Part shown: in pieces, positions 15,647-22,525 of the stretch
Numbering within the stretch: the stretch's first letter is position 1
Layout: every line of letters begins with the position of its first letter
From: JAZLDV01 sp045614925
Lineage (GTDB): Bacteria; Bacillota_I; Bacilli_A; Erysipelotrichales; Coprobacillaceae
Length of the DNA stretch: 25,273 nucleotides
Direction: 5' to 3'
NCBI GenBank assembly: GCA_045614925.1
Contig: JAZLDV010000128.1
Span: 1-25,273, forward strand
The notes under the pieces: model-generated
The model's input: the letters and a program-made list of their open reading frames with translations, nothing else
Told to the model about the DNA's origin: nothing
Databases searched by the model: none
Translations under genes and position numbers: made by a program

Positions 15647-16150
15647 CATATGAATATAAATTGTGACCAGTACACAATAAATCATTTCAACATAGCCATT
15701 TATACTTGTAAAAAATACTGTAACTAAACATAAAAAAGATAAACCAGTTTCAAAAAAGTAATGTGTTTTTCGATATATAGATCCATAAAAAATAGAAATA
15801 TAGTAATTATAGATAAATAATATAAGAAGAAATAGTACACTAGAAATCATACAAAAAAACACATGAAGAATAGATAATATATCTACTCCTAAATAAGTAT
15901 AAGGTATAAATGCACCTATTATCATCATTATTGAAGTTATATTGATCAGATGTTTTACAATACAAGGCGTCTGATCTATTTTTTTGTAAATAAAATGCAA
16001 AGATTTTCTATAATATAAGGATAATATAATTAAATGAGCAATGATCAGATACTTATATTGAGGCATTGAAGCAATCAATGTCATATTAGAATATAATAAT
16101 GAATCTCTGCTAAGTATAAAAAATGTCATGATTAAAATATAGAAAGTCAT
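15620..16150 (-). CDS. Hypothetical multi-pass membrane protein
   Basis: I do not recognise this protein. From the ATG at 16150, preceded by AAGGTGAT, it is 176 aa and very hydrophobic, with about five membrane segments and conserved-looking tyrosine/isoleucine-rich content. An ATG at 16243 extends the frame by 31 residues, but it has no ribosome binding site and lies inside the translation start of the divergent gene. The only features are an N-terminal helix (MTFYILIMTFFIL), a short basic loop (YRKSLHFIYKKIDQT) near the middle, and a C-terminal KKEF. No known motif is seen. Its 3' end overlaps dgkA by 27 bp, with no terminator between the two convergent genes. Confidence 0.6.
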   Translation of the reverse strand: MTFYILIMTFFILSRDSLLYSNMTLIASMPQYKYLIIAHLIILSLYYRKSLHFIYKKIDQTPCIVKHLINITSIMMIIGAFIPYTYLGVDILSILHVFFCMISSVLFLLILFIYNYYISIFYGSIYRKTHYFFETGLSFLCLVTVFFTSINGYVEMIYCVLVTIYIHMLKKEFKQI

Positions 16151-16218
16151 AGTATCACCTTGAAAGATTATATATAAAAAATAAAAAAATGAAAAGAAAA
16201 ATCCAATGATAGTTTTGT

Positions 16219-16245
16219 ATATGTTATTAAGGAGGAATAACATAT
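16219..16245 (+). promoter_or_regulatory. Perfect inverted repeat with the Shine-Dalgarno sequence as its loop
   Basis: ATATGTTATT (16219-16228) and AATAACATAT (16236-16245) are exact reverse complements. The seven bases between them, AAGGAGG, are the ribosome binding site of the next gene, and the right arm enters its ATG (16244-16246). It could be an RNA hairpin presenting the SD in its loop and hiding the start codon, or a DNA operator. The role is inferred. Confidence 0.6.
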
Positions 16246-16546
16246 GAGAGTAAGATTGATCGATATGACTTATGAAAAAGGAAATTATGATTTAGGATGT
16301 TTTGAAAGGATTAGTGTTGTTTTTAAACATAAAAAAGTGGAAGACAATGTTTTTAAAGTGTTTTTAGAGATTAGGGCACATGTTAAAGATGACATTAAAT
16401 TTAAAATTAAAATGATTCTTATGGCTGATTCAGTATTGGATGAAGAACATTTCTATATTGATTTTATAGAAAAAACGGTTGATGAATTATCTTGTTTATT
16501 ATCAGCGTTGGATTGTTTTTCATTTATGGATAAAAGAGAATGTTAA
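16244..16546 (+). CDS. Hypothetical protein, 100 aa
   Basis: I do not recognise this small protein. It is predicted soluble, with an N-terminal strand-rich half (MRVRLIDMTYEKGNYDLG, FERISVVFKHKK, VFKVFLEIRAHVKDD) and a C-terminal helix-like half (IEKTVDELSCLLSALDCFSFM). No signal peptide or membrane helix is seen. The SD AAGGAGG is strong and ideally spaced, which supports real expression. The start region is embedded in an exact inverted repeat (16219-16245) and the stop codon in the loop of a 12 bp hairpin (16529-16558). It is immediately followed by the dipicolinate synthase operon, so a sporulation link is possible but not shown. Confidence 0.6.
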   Translation: MRVRLIDMTYEKGNYDLGCFERISVVFKHKKVEDNVFKVFLEIRAHVKDDIKFKIKMILMADSVLDEEHFYIDFIEKTVDELSCLLSALDCFSFMDKREC

Positions 16547-16558
16547 TTCTCTTTTATC
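16529..16558 (+). terminator. Strong hairpin at the end of the 100-aa gene, probable terminator
   Basis: GATAAAAGAGAA (16529-16540) and TTCTCTTTTATC (16547-16558) form a perfect 12 bp stem with a six-base loop that contains the stop codon TAA. No T tract follows, so termination efficiency is uncertain; an mRNA end-stabilising hairpin is the alternative. Confidence 0.55.
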
Positions 16559-16586
16559 ACATAATGCACCTATTGTTCATATATTA
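16558..16586 (+). promoter_or_regulatory. Candidate sigma-K-type promoter of the dipicolinate synthase operon
   Basis: The -10 like element CATATATTA (16578-16586) fits the sigma-K form CATAnnnTA, and CACA (16558-16561) supplies the AC of the -35 with a 16 bp gap. Bacillus spoVF is a sigma-K gene. The implied start (about 16592) leaves only some 10 bases before the GTG start, which is a weakness. Confidence 0.35.
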
Positions 16587-16602
16587 ATATGAGGTGATTA
16601 GG

Positions 16603-17388
16603 GTGTTTGTCTATGTTAATAAAGATGATTTACGTTCTATATGTTTGAGTGAAATGTATTTAAAAGAAGGTGTTTATGTAAGTCATGATTTGAAGGATTT
16701 AGAATATGCAGATGTAATCTATTTAGGGATGAGAGGAATTGATCGAAAGAATAGGTTAAATCAGTTCGATGAAACTTTGATAGTAGATGTTAATGTATTT
16801 GCGAGATTAAAAAAAGGTACGAGAGTTATTACAATTGCCTATAATGATTATTTAAATGATTTATCTAAACAATATGGATTTAAGTATTTATGTTTGAATA
16901 AAAATGACTATTTTGTTGATGAAAATAGTATGCTTTGTGCTGAAGGTTTGCTTGCTTATATTATTAGGTCAAGGCCATACAGTCTTTTAAAAAGTAAGGT
17001 AATTGTTTTTGGAAGTGGTCATATTGCAAAAATGATTATTGAGTTATTTATTAATATGAAAATTGATGTGTCATTTTGTGCAAGAGAGAACCGTATTGAT
17101 AAAAAGGTCGCATTTATACAGTTATGTGATCATATTGATTTGAGTCAATATGATGTTGTTGTGAATACGATACCTTCGCAGGTTATTTCTAAAAATATGA
17201 TTGATACTTTAAGAGATGATGCACTTATTGTAGATGTTTCTTCTTTTCCTTACGGATTAGATCATCATTATGCTTTGTCCCAACTTAAAAATGCAAATAT
17301 TTTATCTTCGATTCCAGGTAAATATGCATATCATTATGGGGCGTATCTTATTAAAAAAGTGATTGAAGATGATATGAATGAAGAATAA
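16603..17388 (+). CDS. spoVFA: Dipicolinate synthase subunit A
   Basis: Dipicolinate synthase oxidises dihydrodipicolinate to dipicolinic acid in the mother cell of sporulating bacteria; the acid then loads the spore core. This subunit has an N-terminal domain starting FVYVNKDDLRSICLSEMY and a Rossmann nucleotide-binding domain with VIVFGSGHIAK (GSGHIA, 137-142 from the chosen start), followed by VSFCARENRID, VVVNTIPSQVI and LIVDVSSFPYGLD, all typical of DpaA/SpoVFA. I chose GTG at 16603 because GAGGTG (16591-16596) lies six bases before it; GTG at 16594 would overlap that site. The result (261 aa) is shorter than the B. subtilis protein (about 297 aa), mostly at the N-terminus. The next gene starts 11 bp before its stop and encodes subunit B. 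Confidence 0.9.
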   Translation: MFVYVNKDDLRSICLSEMYLKEGVYVSHDLKDLEYADVIYLGMRGIDRKNRLNQFDETLIVDVNVFARLKKGTRVITIAYNDYLNDLSKQYGFKYLCLNKNDYFVDENSMLCAEGLLAYIIRSRPYSLLKSKVIVFGSGHIAKMIIELFINMKIDVSFCARENRIDKKVAFIQLCDHIDLSQYDVVVNTIPSQVISKNMIDTLRDDALIVDVSSFPYGLDHHYALSQLKNANILSSIPGKYAYHYGAYLIKKVIEDDMNEE

Positions 17389-17965
17389 ATTAGGATTATG
17401 TGTAACTGGGTCTTTTTGTAGCAGTGATGATATGCTTTATGTGCTAAGAAGACTTGTTAAAATTTATGATGTTGAAGTATTTGTTACTCCACATGTTGCT
17501 ATGATGGATACTAGGTTTTATAAAGCTGATGAGTTAAAAAATAAAATAGAAAAGATTGTGAAAAAGAAGATTCATTATACAATTCAAGAAGCAGAGCCTT
17601 ATGGTCCTAATATAAAATTGGATTGTGTTTTAGTTTATCCTTGTGATGCAAATACTTTAAACAAATTAGATAATGGTATTAATGATAATTGTGTCACAAT
17701 GTTAGTAAAATCATCACTTAGAAATCAAGTTCCTATTGTTTTAGGTGTTTATTCAAATGATATTTTATCTAATTCTGGTTTACATTTTATGTCATTATTA
17801 AATAAAAAGAATTTTTATTTTGTTCCAGTTTATCAGGATGATTATGTGAAAAAACCTTTTAGTCTTATTTCTAAAAAAGAAAAGGTTCTTGAAACGATAG
17901 AATGTGCTATAAATCATAAACAAATTCAGCCTTTATTATTAGGCTATAGGAAGTGTCGTACATGA
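17378..17965 (+). CDS. spoVFB: Dipicolinate synthase subunit B (flavoprotein)
   Basis: This 195 aa flavoprotein is the second half of dipicolinate synthase. The N-terminal strand and loop GLCVTGSFCSSDDML (6-20) match the flavin-binding LTGSHC region of SpoVFB. Further family segments are EAEPYGPNIKLDCVLVYP, ANTLNKLDNGINDNCVTML, the block VPIVLGVYSNDILSNSGLHF, and FYFVPVYQDDYVKKPFS, close to the B. subtilis protein by memory. It starts inside the end of spoVFA (11 bp overlap) without an obvious ribosome binding site of its own, so translation is probably coupled. Its stop overlaps the next start (ATGA). Together the two subunits show that this organism uses the Bacillus-type route to dipicolinate rather than the Etf-based route of cluster I clostridia. 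Confidence 0.95.
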   Translation: MKNKLGLCVTGSFCSSDDMLYVLRRLVKIYDVEVFVTPHVAMMDTRFYKADELKNKIEKIVKKKIHYTIQEAEPYGPNIKLDCVLVYPCDANTLNKLDNGINDNCVTMLVKSSLRNQVPIVLGVYSNDILSNSGLHFMSLLNKKNFYFVPVYQDDYVKKPFSLISKKEKVLETIECAINHKQIQPLLLGYRKCRT

Positions 17966-18822
17966 TAAATGTATATACTGCATTAATAACTCCTTTTTTA
18001 GATGATTTTAGCGTTGATTATGAAGGCTTAAAGAAAGTGACTGATAAACTTATAAGTGAAGGACAAAGGCATTTTTTACTGTTAGGAACAACAGGAGAAG
18101 CTGCTTTGTTAAAAGAAAAAGAAAGAAAAGAACTGGTTAAGTTTTTTTCTAAGCATTATAAAGATGTTCATCTTATTGTTGGAATTAGTTCTAATAGTAC
18201 AATTGATGTGATAAGGGAGATAGAAGAATACAAATTATTTAAAAATATCGAAGCTTTTTTAATTGTTGTTCCTTATTATCTTAATCCAAATCAAAGAGGA
18301 ATATTTAAACATTTTGATATGATAGCTTCATCAAGTGAAGCTAAAATAATTATTTACAATATTCCTAAAAGAACAAATGTAAGAATTGAAAAAGAAGTTG
18401 TGGTATCATTAGTTAAAAAACATCCTAATATTATAGGAATGAAGCAATGTGGTTATACTGATGATATAAGATATTTAAAAAATGAACTTAGAGGTTTTAA
18501 GATTTATATGGGAGATGATCATTTGCTTTTAGAGGGGTTAAATGAAGGTGCTGATGGCATTATATCGGTATGTTCTCATATTGATTTTAAGCTTGTTAAA
18601 AGAATATGTGATAAAAAAGATATAGATGATGATAATAAATTAAAGGAATTGGCGAATAATATATTTATAGAACCTTCACCTGCGCCGCTTAAATATGTAT
18701 TGAATAAATTAGGTTATATTCAAAATAAATTAAGAAGTCCTTTTGTTTGTGTAGATGATAATTCTAAGAAGGTACTAGACAGTATTGTAGACAACTATAA
18801 AAAAGATTTGAAGCACATATAA
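17962..18822 (+). CDS. dapA: 4-hydroxy-tetrahydrodipicolinate synthase
   Basis: DapA condenses pyruvate and aspartate semialdehyde, the committed step to lysine, diaminopimelate and, through SpoVF, dipicolinate. The protein is 286 aa from the ATG at 17962, with AGGAAG eight bases upstream. The (beta/alpha)8 landmarks are present: LGTTGEAALL with T43-T44 in the active site, IIYNIPKRTNV with the catalytic tyrosine Y132, and IIGMKQCGY with the Schiff-base lysine K161, at the same number as in E. coli. Placement as the third gene of the spoVF operon, with a 4 bp overlap, suggests that it supplies substrate for dipicolinate during sporulation, possibly in addition to another dapA elsewhere. A related aldolase (NanA-like) is less likely in this context. 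Confidence 0.92.
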   Translation: MINVYTALITPFLDDFSVDYEGLKKVTDKLISEGQRHFLLLGTTGEAALLKEKERKELVKFFSKHYKDVHLIVGISSNSTIDVIREIEEYKLFKNIEAFLIVVPYYLNPNQRGIFKHFDMIASSSEAKIIIYNIPKRTNVRIEKEVVVSLVKKHPNIIGMKQCGYTDDIRYLKNELRGFKIYMGDDHLLLEGLNEGADGIISVCSHIDFKLVKRICDKKDIDDDNKLKELANNIFIEPSPAPLKYVLNKLGYIQNKLRSPFVCVDDNSKKVLDSIVDNYKKDLKHI

Positions 18823-18879
18823 TTCTATGATAAAATTGATATGATTTAAAAGAGACTAAACTATAGAAAGGGTGAAATA

Positions 18880-20571
18880 ATGAATAAAGACATTCTTAAG
18901 TTTATTCCATTAGGCGGTCAGGCTGAAATGGGAAAAAGTATGTATTGTTTAGAAATTAATGATAAGATTTTCATAATAGATTCAGGTTTTCGTTTTCCTG
19001 ACTCAGATAAACTAGGTGTAGATATTATCATTCCTAGTTTTACATATTTATTAGAAAATAAAGAAAAAATTAGTGCAATTATAATAACTCATGGGCATGA
19101 TGATGCTATGGCTGCATTGCCATATTTATTAGAAGAGGTGCATGTTCCAGTATATGCATCAGATTTAACAGCTGATCTTATTGAACAGATGGTAAGTCGA
19201 CATGAAAGAAATCACCATATTCATTTAAATTTAAATATTAAACGAATTAAAAGAACTGATTCGATTGATATTGATGGTGTACCAATTGAATTTTTCCCTG
19301 TTACTCATTCGATTCCTGGAAGTGTAGGTGTTGCTTTTTGGACAACATATGGCTATGTAGTCTATGCAGGTGAATTTATTATTGATTTTGGTGCTGCAAA
19401 ACCATTTGCAACTGATTTACAGAAAATGATGGAAATTGGTAAAAAAGGTGTATTCTTATTATTAGTTGAGTCATCAAGTGCTCGTCATGAAGGATATACT
19501 TCTCCAAGACATAAATTAACGAAAAAACTTGATCGAATTTTTGAAGATAGTAATGAACGTATTATTGTGTCTACATATGCACAAAATTTATTTAGAACAC
19601 AAGAAATAATTGAGTTAACTAAAAAATACAAAAGACAAATTATCTTTTATGGTAAAGATAAATATGATAATACAAACAGTATTTTAAGATTTAGTTATAA
19701 ATATGATAATGTAATTACATTACCTGATAATATTTTAGGAAATAAAGATATGTTAGGTAATCCTCAATACGATTCTAACTACGTTGTATTGTTAAGTGGA
19801 AGTCCTAGAAGAATTTACCATGATATCTGCGATATTATTGATGGTGGAGATTCTTTATTAAAGCTTAGAAAAGGGGATACTTTTATTGTTGCTTCTCCAG
19901 TTCTTCCTGGTACTGAAAAAATTGCGAATAAAGCGCATAATGGATTATATAGAACTGATGCACAAATTCATTTATTAAAAAATAGAGATTTATTTTCTAT
20001 GCATGCTTCTGAAGAAGACATAAAAGTTATTATTCAGATATTCAATCCTAAATACTATGTTCCTATTAAAGGTGAATATCGTCATTTTATCAGTAATATG
20101 AATTTAGCTGTTCAAATGGGAATTGATGAAAACAATATTGTAATTGCTGACAATGGTGAAGGAATTGTATTTGAAAATGGTCAATTATTAGAAAGCAGAG
20201 AATTTGTACCTGTTGAAGATATAATGATTGATGGTATTGGTATTGGTGATGTTGGAGACAAGGTTATTGATGATCGTATTCAGCTTGCTAATGATGGTGT
20301 TGTAATTGTAGGAATCACAATTTCTAAAGAAACAAGAGAAATTATTGCGACAACTGATACACAAACAAGAGGATTTGTTTATTTAAAAGATTCTGAACAT
20401 ATCATAAAACAAGTGACTGAAATTTGTGAAAATGCTGTTATGAAATTAAAAGAAGACCCATATCTTGAGATTTCTGAAGTACGATCAATGATGAAAGATC
20501 AATCTATTAAATACATTGTAAGAGAAACAGGTAAAAAGCCTGTATTTATCGGTGTAATTGTAGAAATATAG
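18880..20571 (+). CDS. Ribonuclease J paralogue with degenerate metal site (RNase J2-like)
   Basis: This 563 aa protein has the full RNase J layout: beta-lactamase domain, beta-CASP domain and C-terminal domain (ending KPVFIGVIVEI). RNase J enzymes are 5'-3' exo- and endonucleases central to mRNA decay in Firmicutes. The metal site is altered. The HxHxDH motif reads HGHDDA (H71, H73, D74, D75, A76), losing the last histidine; the metal-bridging aspartate in GDF is E165 (GEF); and HSIPD is HSIPG (H143). H375 (SMHASEED) and the beta-CASP segments (IVSTYAQNLFRTQEII, LLSGSPRR, PVLPGTEKI) are retained. This resembles the low-activity RNase J2 partner of RNase J1. Ribosome binding site AAAGGGTG precedes the ATG. 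It follows dapA, an order also found in Bacillus (dapA-rnjB). Confidence 0.92.
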   Translation: MNKDILKFIPLGGQAEMGKSMYCLEINDKIFIIDSGFRFPDSDKLGVDIIIPSFTYLLENKEKISAIIITHGHDDAMAALPYLLEEVHVPVYASDLTADLIEQMVSRHERNHHIHLNLNIKRIKRTDSIDIDGVPIEFFPVTHSIPGSVGVAFWTTYGYVVYAGEFIIDFGAAKPFATDLQKMMEIGKKGVFLLLVESSSARHEGYTSPRHKLTKKLDRIFEDSNERIIVSTYAQNLFRTQEIIELTKKYKRQIIFYGKDKYDNTNSILRFSYKYDNVITLPDNILGNKDMLGNPQYDSNYVVLLSGSPRRIYHDICDIIDGGDSLLKLRKGDTFIVASPVLPGTEKIANKAHNGLYRTDAQIHLLKNRDLFSMHASEEDIKVIIQIFNPKYYVPIKGEYRHFISNMNLAVQMGIDENNIVIADNGEGIVFENGQLLESREFVPVEDIMIDGIGIGDVGDKVIDDRIQLANDGVVIVGITISKETREIIATTDTQTRGFVYLKDSEHIIKQVTEICENAVMKLKEDPYLEISEVRSMMKDQSIKYIVRETGKKPVFIGVIVEI

Positions 20572-20594
20572 TAGTAAAAATTTAAAAAATTATA

Positions 20595-20622
20595 TTGACT
20601 TTTAAATGTATTTATATATAAT
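20595..20622 (+). promoter_or_regulatory. Predicted rpsO promoter
   Basis: -35 TTGACT (20595-20600), a 16 bp spacer, and -10 TATAAT (20617-20622). Transcription would start near 20629, leaving a leader of about 80 bases. Confidence 0.7.
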
Positions 20623-20631
20623 GTTTCTTGC

Positions 20632-20680
20632 GGCTATATCTAGGATATACGAGTCCTCGACTTATATCTTGGACATGGCT
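20632..20680 (+). promoter_or_regulatory. Structured rpsO leader, candidate S15 autoregulatory element
   Basis: The leader can fold into one long imperfect hairpin. Bases 20632-20637 pair with 20675-20680, 20639-20649 with 20663-20673, and 20650-20652 with 20657-20659 around the loop GTCC, with a mismatch at 20638/20674 and a 3-base bulge at 20660-20662. Tandem G-T pairs occur in the lower stem. A competing hairpin (TATATC 20635-20640 with GATATA 20644-20649) would exclude it. S15 is known to repress its own mRNA through such leaders; function here is inferred. Confidence 0.6.
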
Positions 20681-20708
20681 AAGTTTAATAAAAATGGAGG
20701 AAATGAAA

Positions 20709-20975
20709 ATGTTAACTAAACAAGAAAAAACTGCTATTATGCAAAAATATGCTAGATGTGAAGGAGATACTGGTTCACCAGAAGTACAAATCGCTGTATT
20801 AACTGCTGACATCAACAAATTAAATGGTCACTTCAAAATGCATAAAAAAGATTATCATTCAAACAGAGGTTTATTAAAGAAAATCGGTAGAAGAAGAGAT
20901 TTATTAAAATATTTAAAAAATAAAGATCTTGATAGATATACTGCTTTAGTTGATTCTTTAGGATTAAGAAGATAA
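20709..20975 (+). CDS. rpsO: Small ribosomal subunit protein uS15
   Basis: This is ribosomal protein S15, 88 aa, which binds the central domain of 16S rRNA early in 30S assembly. The sequence is highly typical: TGSPEVQIAVLTADINKLNGH (residues 21-41), HKKDYHSNRGLLKKIGRRRDLLKYL (about 45-70) and the end DRYTALVDSLGLRR. The start is the ATG at 20709, eight bases after GGAGG (20696-20700); the reading frame is open further upstream through the leader hairpin but this is not coding. It has its own promoter, a structured leader and its own terminator, so it is a single-gene unit. The order RNase J - rpsO - (mgtE) - pnp resembles Bacillus rpsO-pnpA with an insertion. Confidence 0.97.
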   Translation: MLTKQEKTAIMQKYARCEGDTGSPEVQIAVLTADINKLNGHFKMHKKDYHSNRGLLKKIGRRRDLLKYLKNKDLDRYTALVDSLGLRR

Positions 20976-20982
20976 TTCAAAT

Positions 20983-21013
20983 AAAAAGATACAATTTATT
21001 GTATCTTTTTTTT
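20983..21013 (+). terminator. rpsO terminator
   Basis: AAAAAGATACAA (20983-20994) pairs perfectly with TTGTATCTTTTT (20999-21010) across a TTTA loop, and the right arm runs into three further T. Confidence 0.9.
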
Positions 21014-21062
21014 GTTTTTATGTTTATAATTAAACTATATTTGTTTAGAAAGGGGTGATTGT

Positions 21063-21158
21063 ATGTTAAATATGGATAATGATGTTCCCGAGACGATGAT
21101 ATTTAATTTACGATTATTAATGGAGGAACAAATATGGACGAACTTATTGAAGATTTAA
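21063..21158 (+). CDS. Candidate mgtE leader peptide, 31 aa
   Basis: A 31-codon reading frame begins with ATG at 21063 after a good ribosome binding site (AAGGGG, about 8 bases before) and ends at the TAA of 21156-21158, overlapping the first 25 bases of mgtE in another frame. The peptide begins MLNMDNDVPETM and ends QIWTNLLKI. Acidic residues with a proline close to the N-terminus are the type of nascent chain that destabilises ribosomes at low Mg2+, as in the MgtL leader of enteric mgtA. TGTTCC (21083-21088) in this frame can pair with GGAACA (21125-21130), part of the mgtE ribosome binding region, so its translation could open or close mgtE expression. That the peptide is made, and any Mg2+ sensing, is inference; chance is possible with an ORF this short. 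Confidence 0.4.
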   Translation: MLNMDNDVPETMIFNLRLLMEEQIWTNLLKI

Positions 21159-22492
21159 AAGTAATTATTAGAGATTTATTAGAAGGAAAAAAATACTTTG
21201 ACATAAGAGAATTGTTAGTTGATATGAATGAGGCAGATATTGCTGAAATCATAGAATCATTTGAAGAAACAGCTGATGTAGTTAGAATTTTTAGATTATT
21301 GCCTAAAGATAAAGCGGCAGAAGTATTTTCTTATATACCAGTTGAATATGAACAAATGATTATTGAGTCTATTACAACAAGAGAAATTAACTTTATCATG
21401 AATGAACTTTTTACAGATGATGCGGCTGATATGTTAGAAGAAATGCCAGCGAATGTTGTAAAAAGAGTATTAGCTGCAACTGATCCAGAAGTTAGAAAAG
21501 AAATCAATGGATTGTTAAAATATCCTGATTCTTCTGCTGGAAGTGTTATGGCTGTTGAGTATGTAAGTTTACGTACAACAATGAATGTAACAGAAGCAAT
21601 TGAAAAAATTAGACAAGTTGGAGCAGATAAAGAAACAATCAACGTATGTTATGTTACTGATATACAAAAATATCTTTTAGGTATTGTAACTTTAAAAGAT
21701 ATTATCATGGCTGATCCTTTAGATAATATTGGTGAAATCATGGATGAAAATGTAATTACATGTCATACTTTAGACGACCAGGAAGAAGTTGCAAGACAAT
21801 TCCAAAAATATGACTTCTCTGCAATGCCTGTTGTAGATAATGAAAATCGTTTAGTAGGGATTATTACTGTAGATGACGTTATGGATATCATCGAAGAAGA
21901 AGCAACAGAAGATATCGAGATGATGGCTGCCATCACTCCTACAGATACTCCTTATATGAAAACATCAGTATTTGAAACTTATGGAAAACGTATTCCATGG
22001 TTATTGATTTTAATGATTTCAGCTTCTATTACTGGTAAAATTATTGAAGGGTTTGAGGCTGGATTAGCTTCTTGTGTTATCTTAACTGCATTTATTCCAA
22101 TGCTTATGAATACAGGAGGTAGCTGTGGTTCACAAGCCTCTGTATCGGTTATTCGTGCTTTATCGTTAGATGAGGTTGAGTTTAAAGATATCTTTAAGAT
22201 TCTTGCAAAAGAATTTACTGTTTCAATTGTGATAGGTGCAACACTTTCTGTAGCAAATTTTGCTAAAATGCTTATGTTTGATCAAGTTACAATTACAATT
22301 GCTTTAGTTGTATGTTTAACTTTATTCTTTACATCAGTAATTGCAGAACTTGCAGGATGTGCTTTACCTGTTATTGCAAGTAAATTAGGGTTTGACCCAG
22401 CTGTAATGGCTAGTCCATTTATTACAACAATTGTAGATGCAATGTCATTAGTCATTTATTTTAATATAGCTTCACGCTTCCTAGGTTTATAA
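21134..22492 (+). CDS. mgtE: Mg2+ channel/transporter MgtE
   Basis: MgtE is a Mg2+-selective channel whose cytoplasmic domains sense Mg2+ and close the pore when it is plentiful. The 452 aa protein has the acidic helical N domain (about 1-130), two CBS domains (about 140-255, with FSAMPVVDNENRLVGIITVDDV), the connecting plug region and five C-terminal membrane helices (about 285-452). Pore motifs PMLMNTGGSCGSQAS (GGSCGSQ at 328-334) and the last-helix acidic residues D421 (GFDPAVMASPF) and D435 (TTIVDAMSL) are typical; D435 likely equals the selectivity aspartate. Start follows GGAGG. There is no room for an M-box riboswitch in the roughly 100-base leader; instead a small overlapping leader ORF precedes it. 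It sits between rpsO and pnp, which are usually adjacent. Confidence 0.93.
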   Translation: MDELIEDLKVIIRDLLEGKKYFDIRELLVDMNEADIAEIIESFEETADVVRIFRLLPKDKAAEVFSYIPVEYEQMIIESITTREINFIMNELFTDDAADMLEEMPANVVKRVLAATDPEVRKEINGLLKYPDSSAGSVMAVEYVSLRTTMNVTEAIEKIRQVGADKETINVCYVTDIQKYLLGIVTLKDIIMADPLDNIGEIMDENVITCHTLDDQEEVARQFQKYDFSAMPVVDNENRLVGIITVDDVMDIIEEEATEDIEMMAAITPTDTPYMKTSVFETYGKRIPWLLILMISASITGKIIEGFEAGLASCVILTAFIPMLMNTGGSCGSQASVSVIRALSLDEVEFKDIFKILAKEFTVSIVIGATLSVANFAKMLMFDQVTITIALVVCLTLFFTSVIAELAGCALPVIASKLGFDPAVMASPFITTIVDAMSLVIYFNIASRFLGL

Positions 22493-22508
22493 CTAGGAAG
22501 TTTTTTTT
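22477..22508 (+). terminator. mgtE terminator
   Basis: CTTCCTAG (22477-22484) and CTAGGAAG (22493-22500) form a perfect stem around an 8-base loop that includes the stop codon, followed by eight T. Confidence 0.9.
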
Positions 22509-22525
22509 GTTTATGAATAAAATGT

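Noticed and set aside
16151..16243. 31-residue N-terminal extension of the minus-strand membrane protein from the ATG at 16243
   Set aside because: No ribosome binding site precedes it and it falls inside the start of the divergent gene; the ATG at 16150 has AAGGTGAT.
18808..18831. Separate promoter between dapA and RNase J (TATAAT at 18818, TTGAAG at 18808)
   Set aside because: The two boxes are only 4 bases apart and no other -35 fits; RNase J may be read through from upstream or use an unrecognised promoter.
20628..20708. N-terminal extension of S15 through the leader
   Set aside because: The normal S15 begins at 20709 with GGAGG in place; the extension would translate the predicted hairpin and has no family counterpart.
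20612..20818. Minus-strand frame over the rpsO leader and rpsO start
   Set aside because: It runs opposite the promoter, leader hairpin and conserved S15 codons and has no ribosome binding site.
21011..21133. M-box magnesium riboswitch upstream of mgtE
   Set aside because: Only about 120 bases lie between the rpsO terminator and mgtE, a small ORF fills them and I see no M-box-like conserved core or terminator pair.
21331..21642. Minus-strand frames inside mgtE and inside pnp (22941-23141)
   Set aside because: Antisense shadows of conserved coding sequence with no translation signals.
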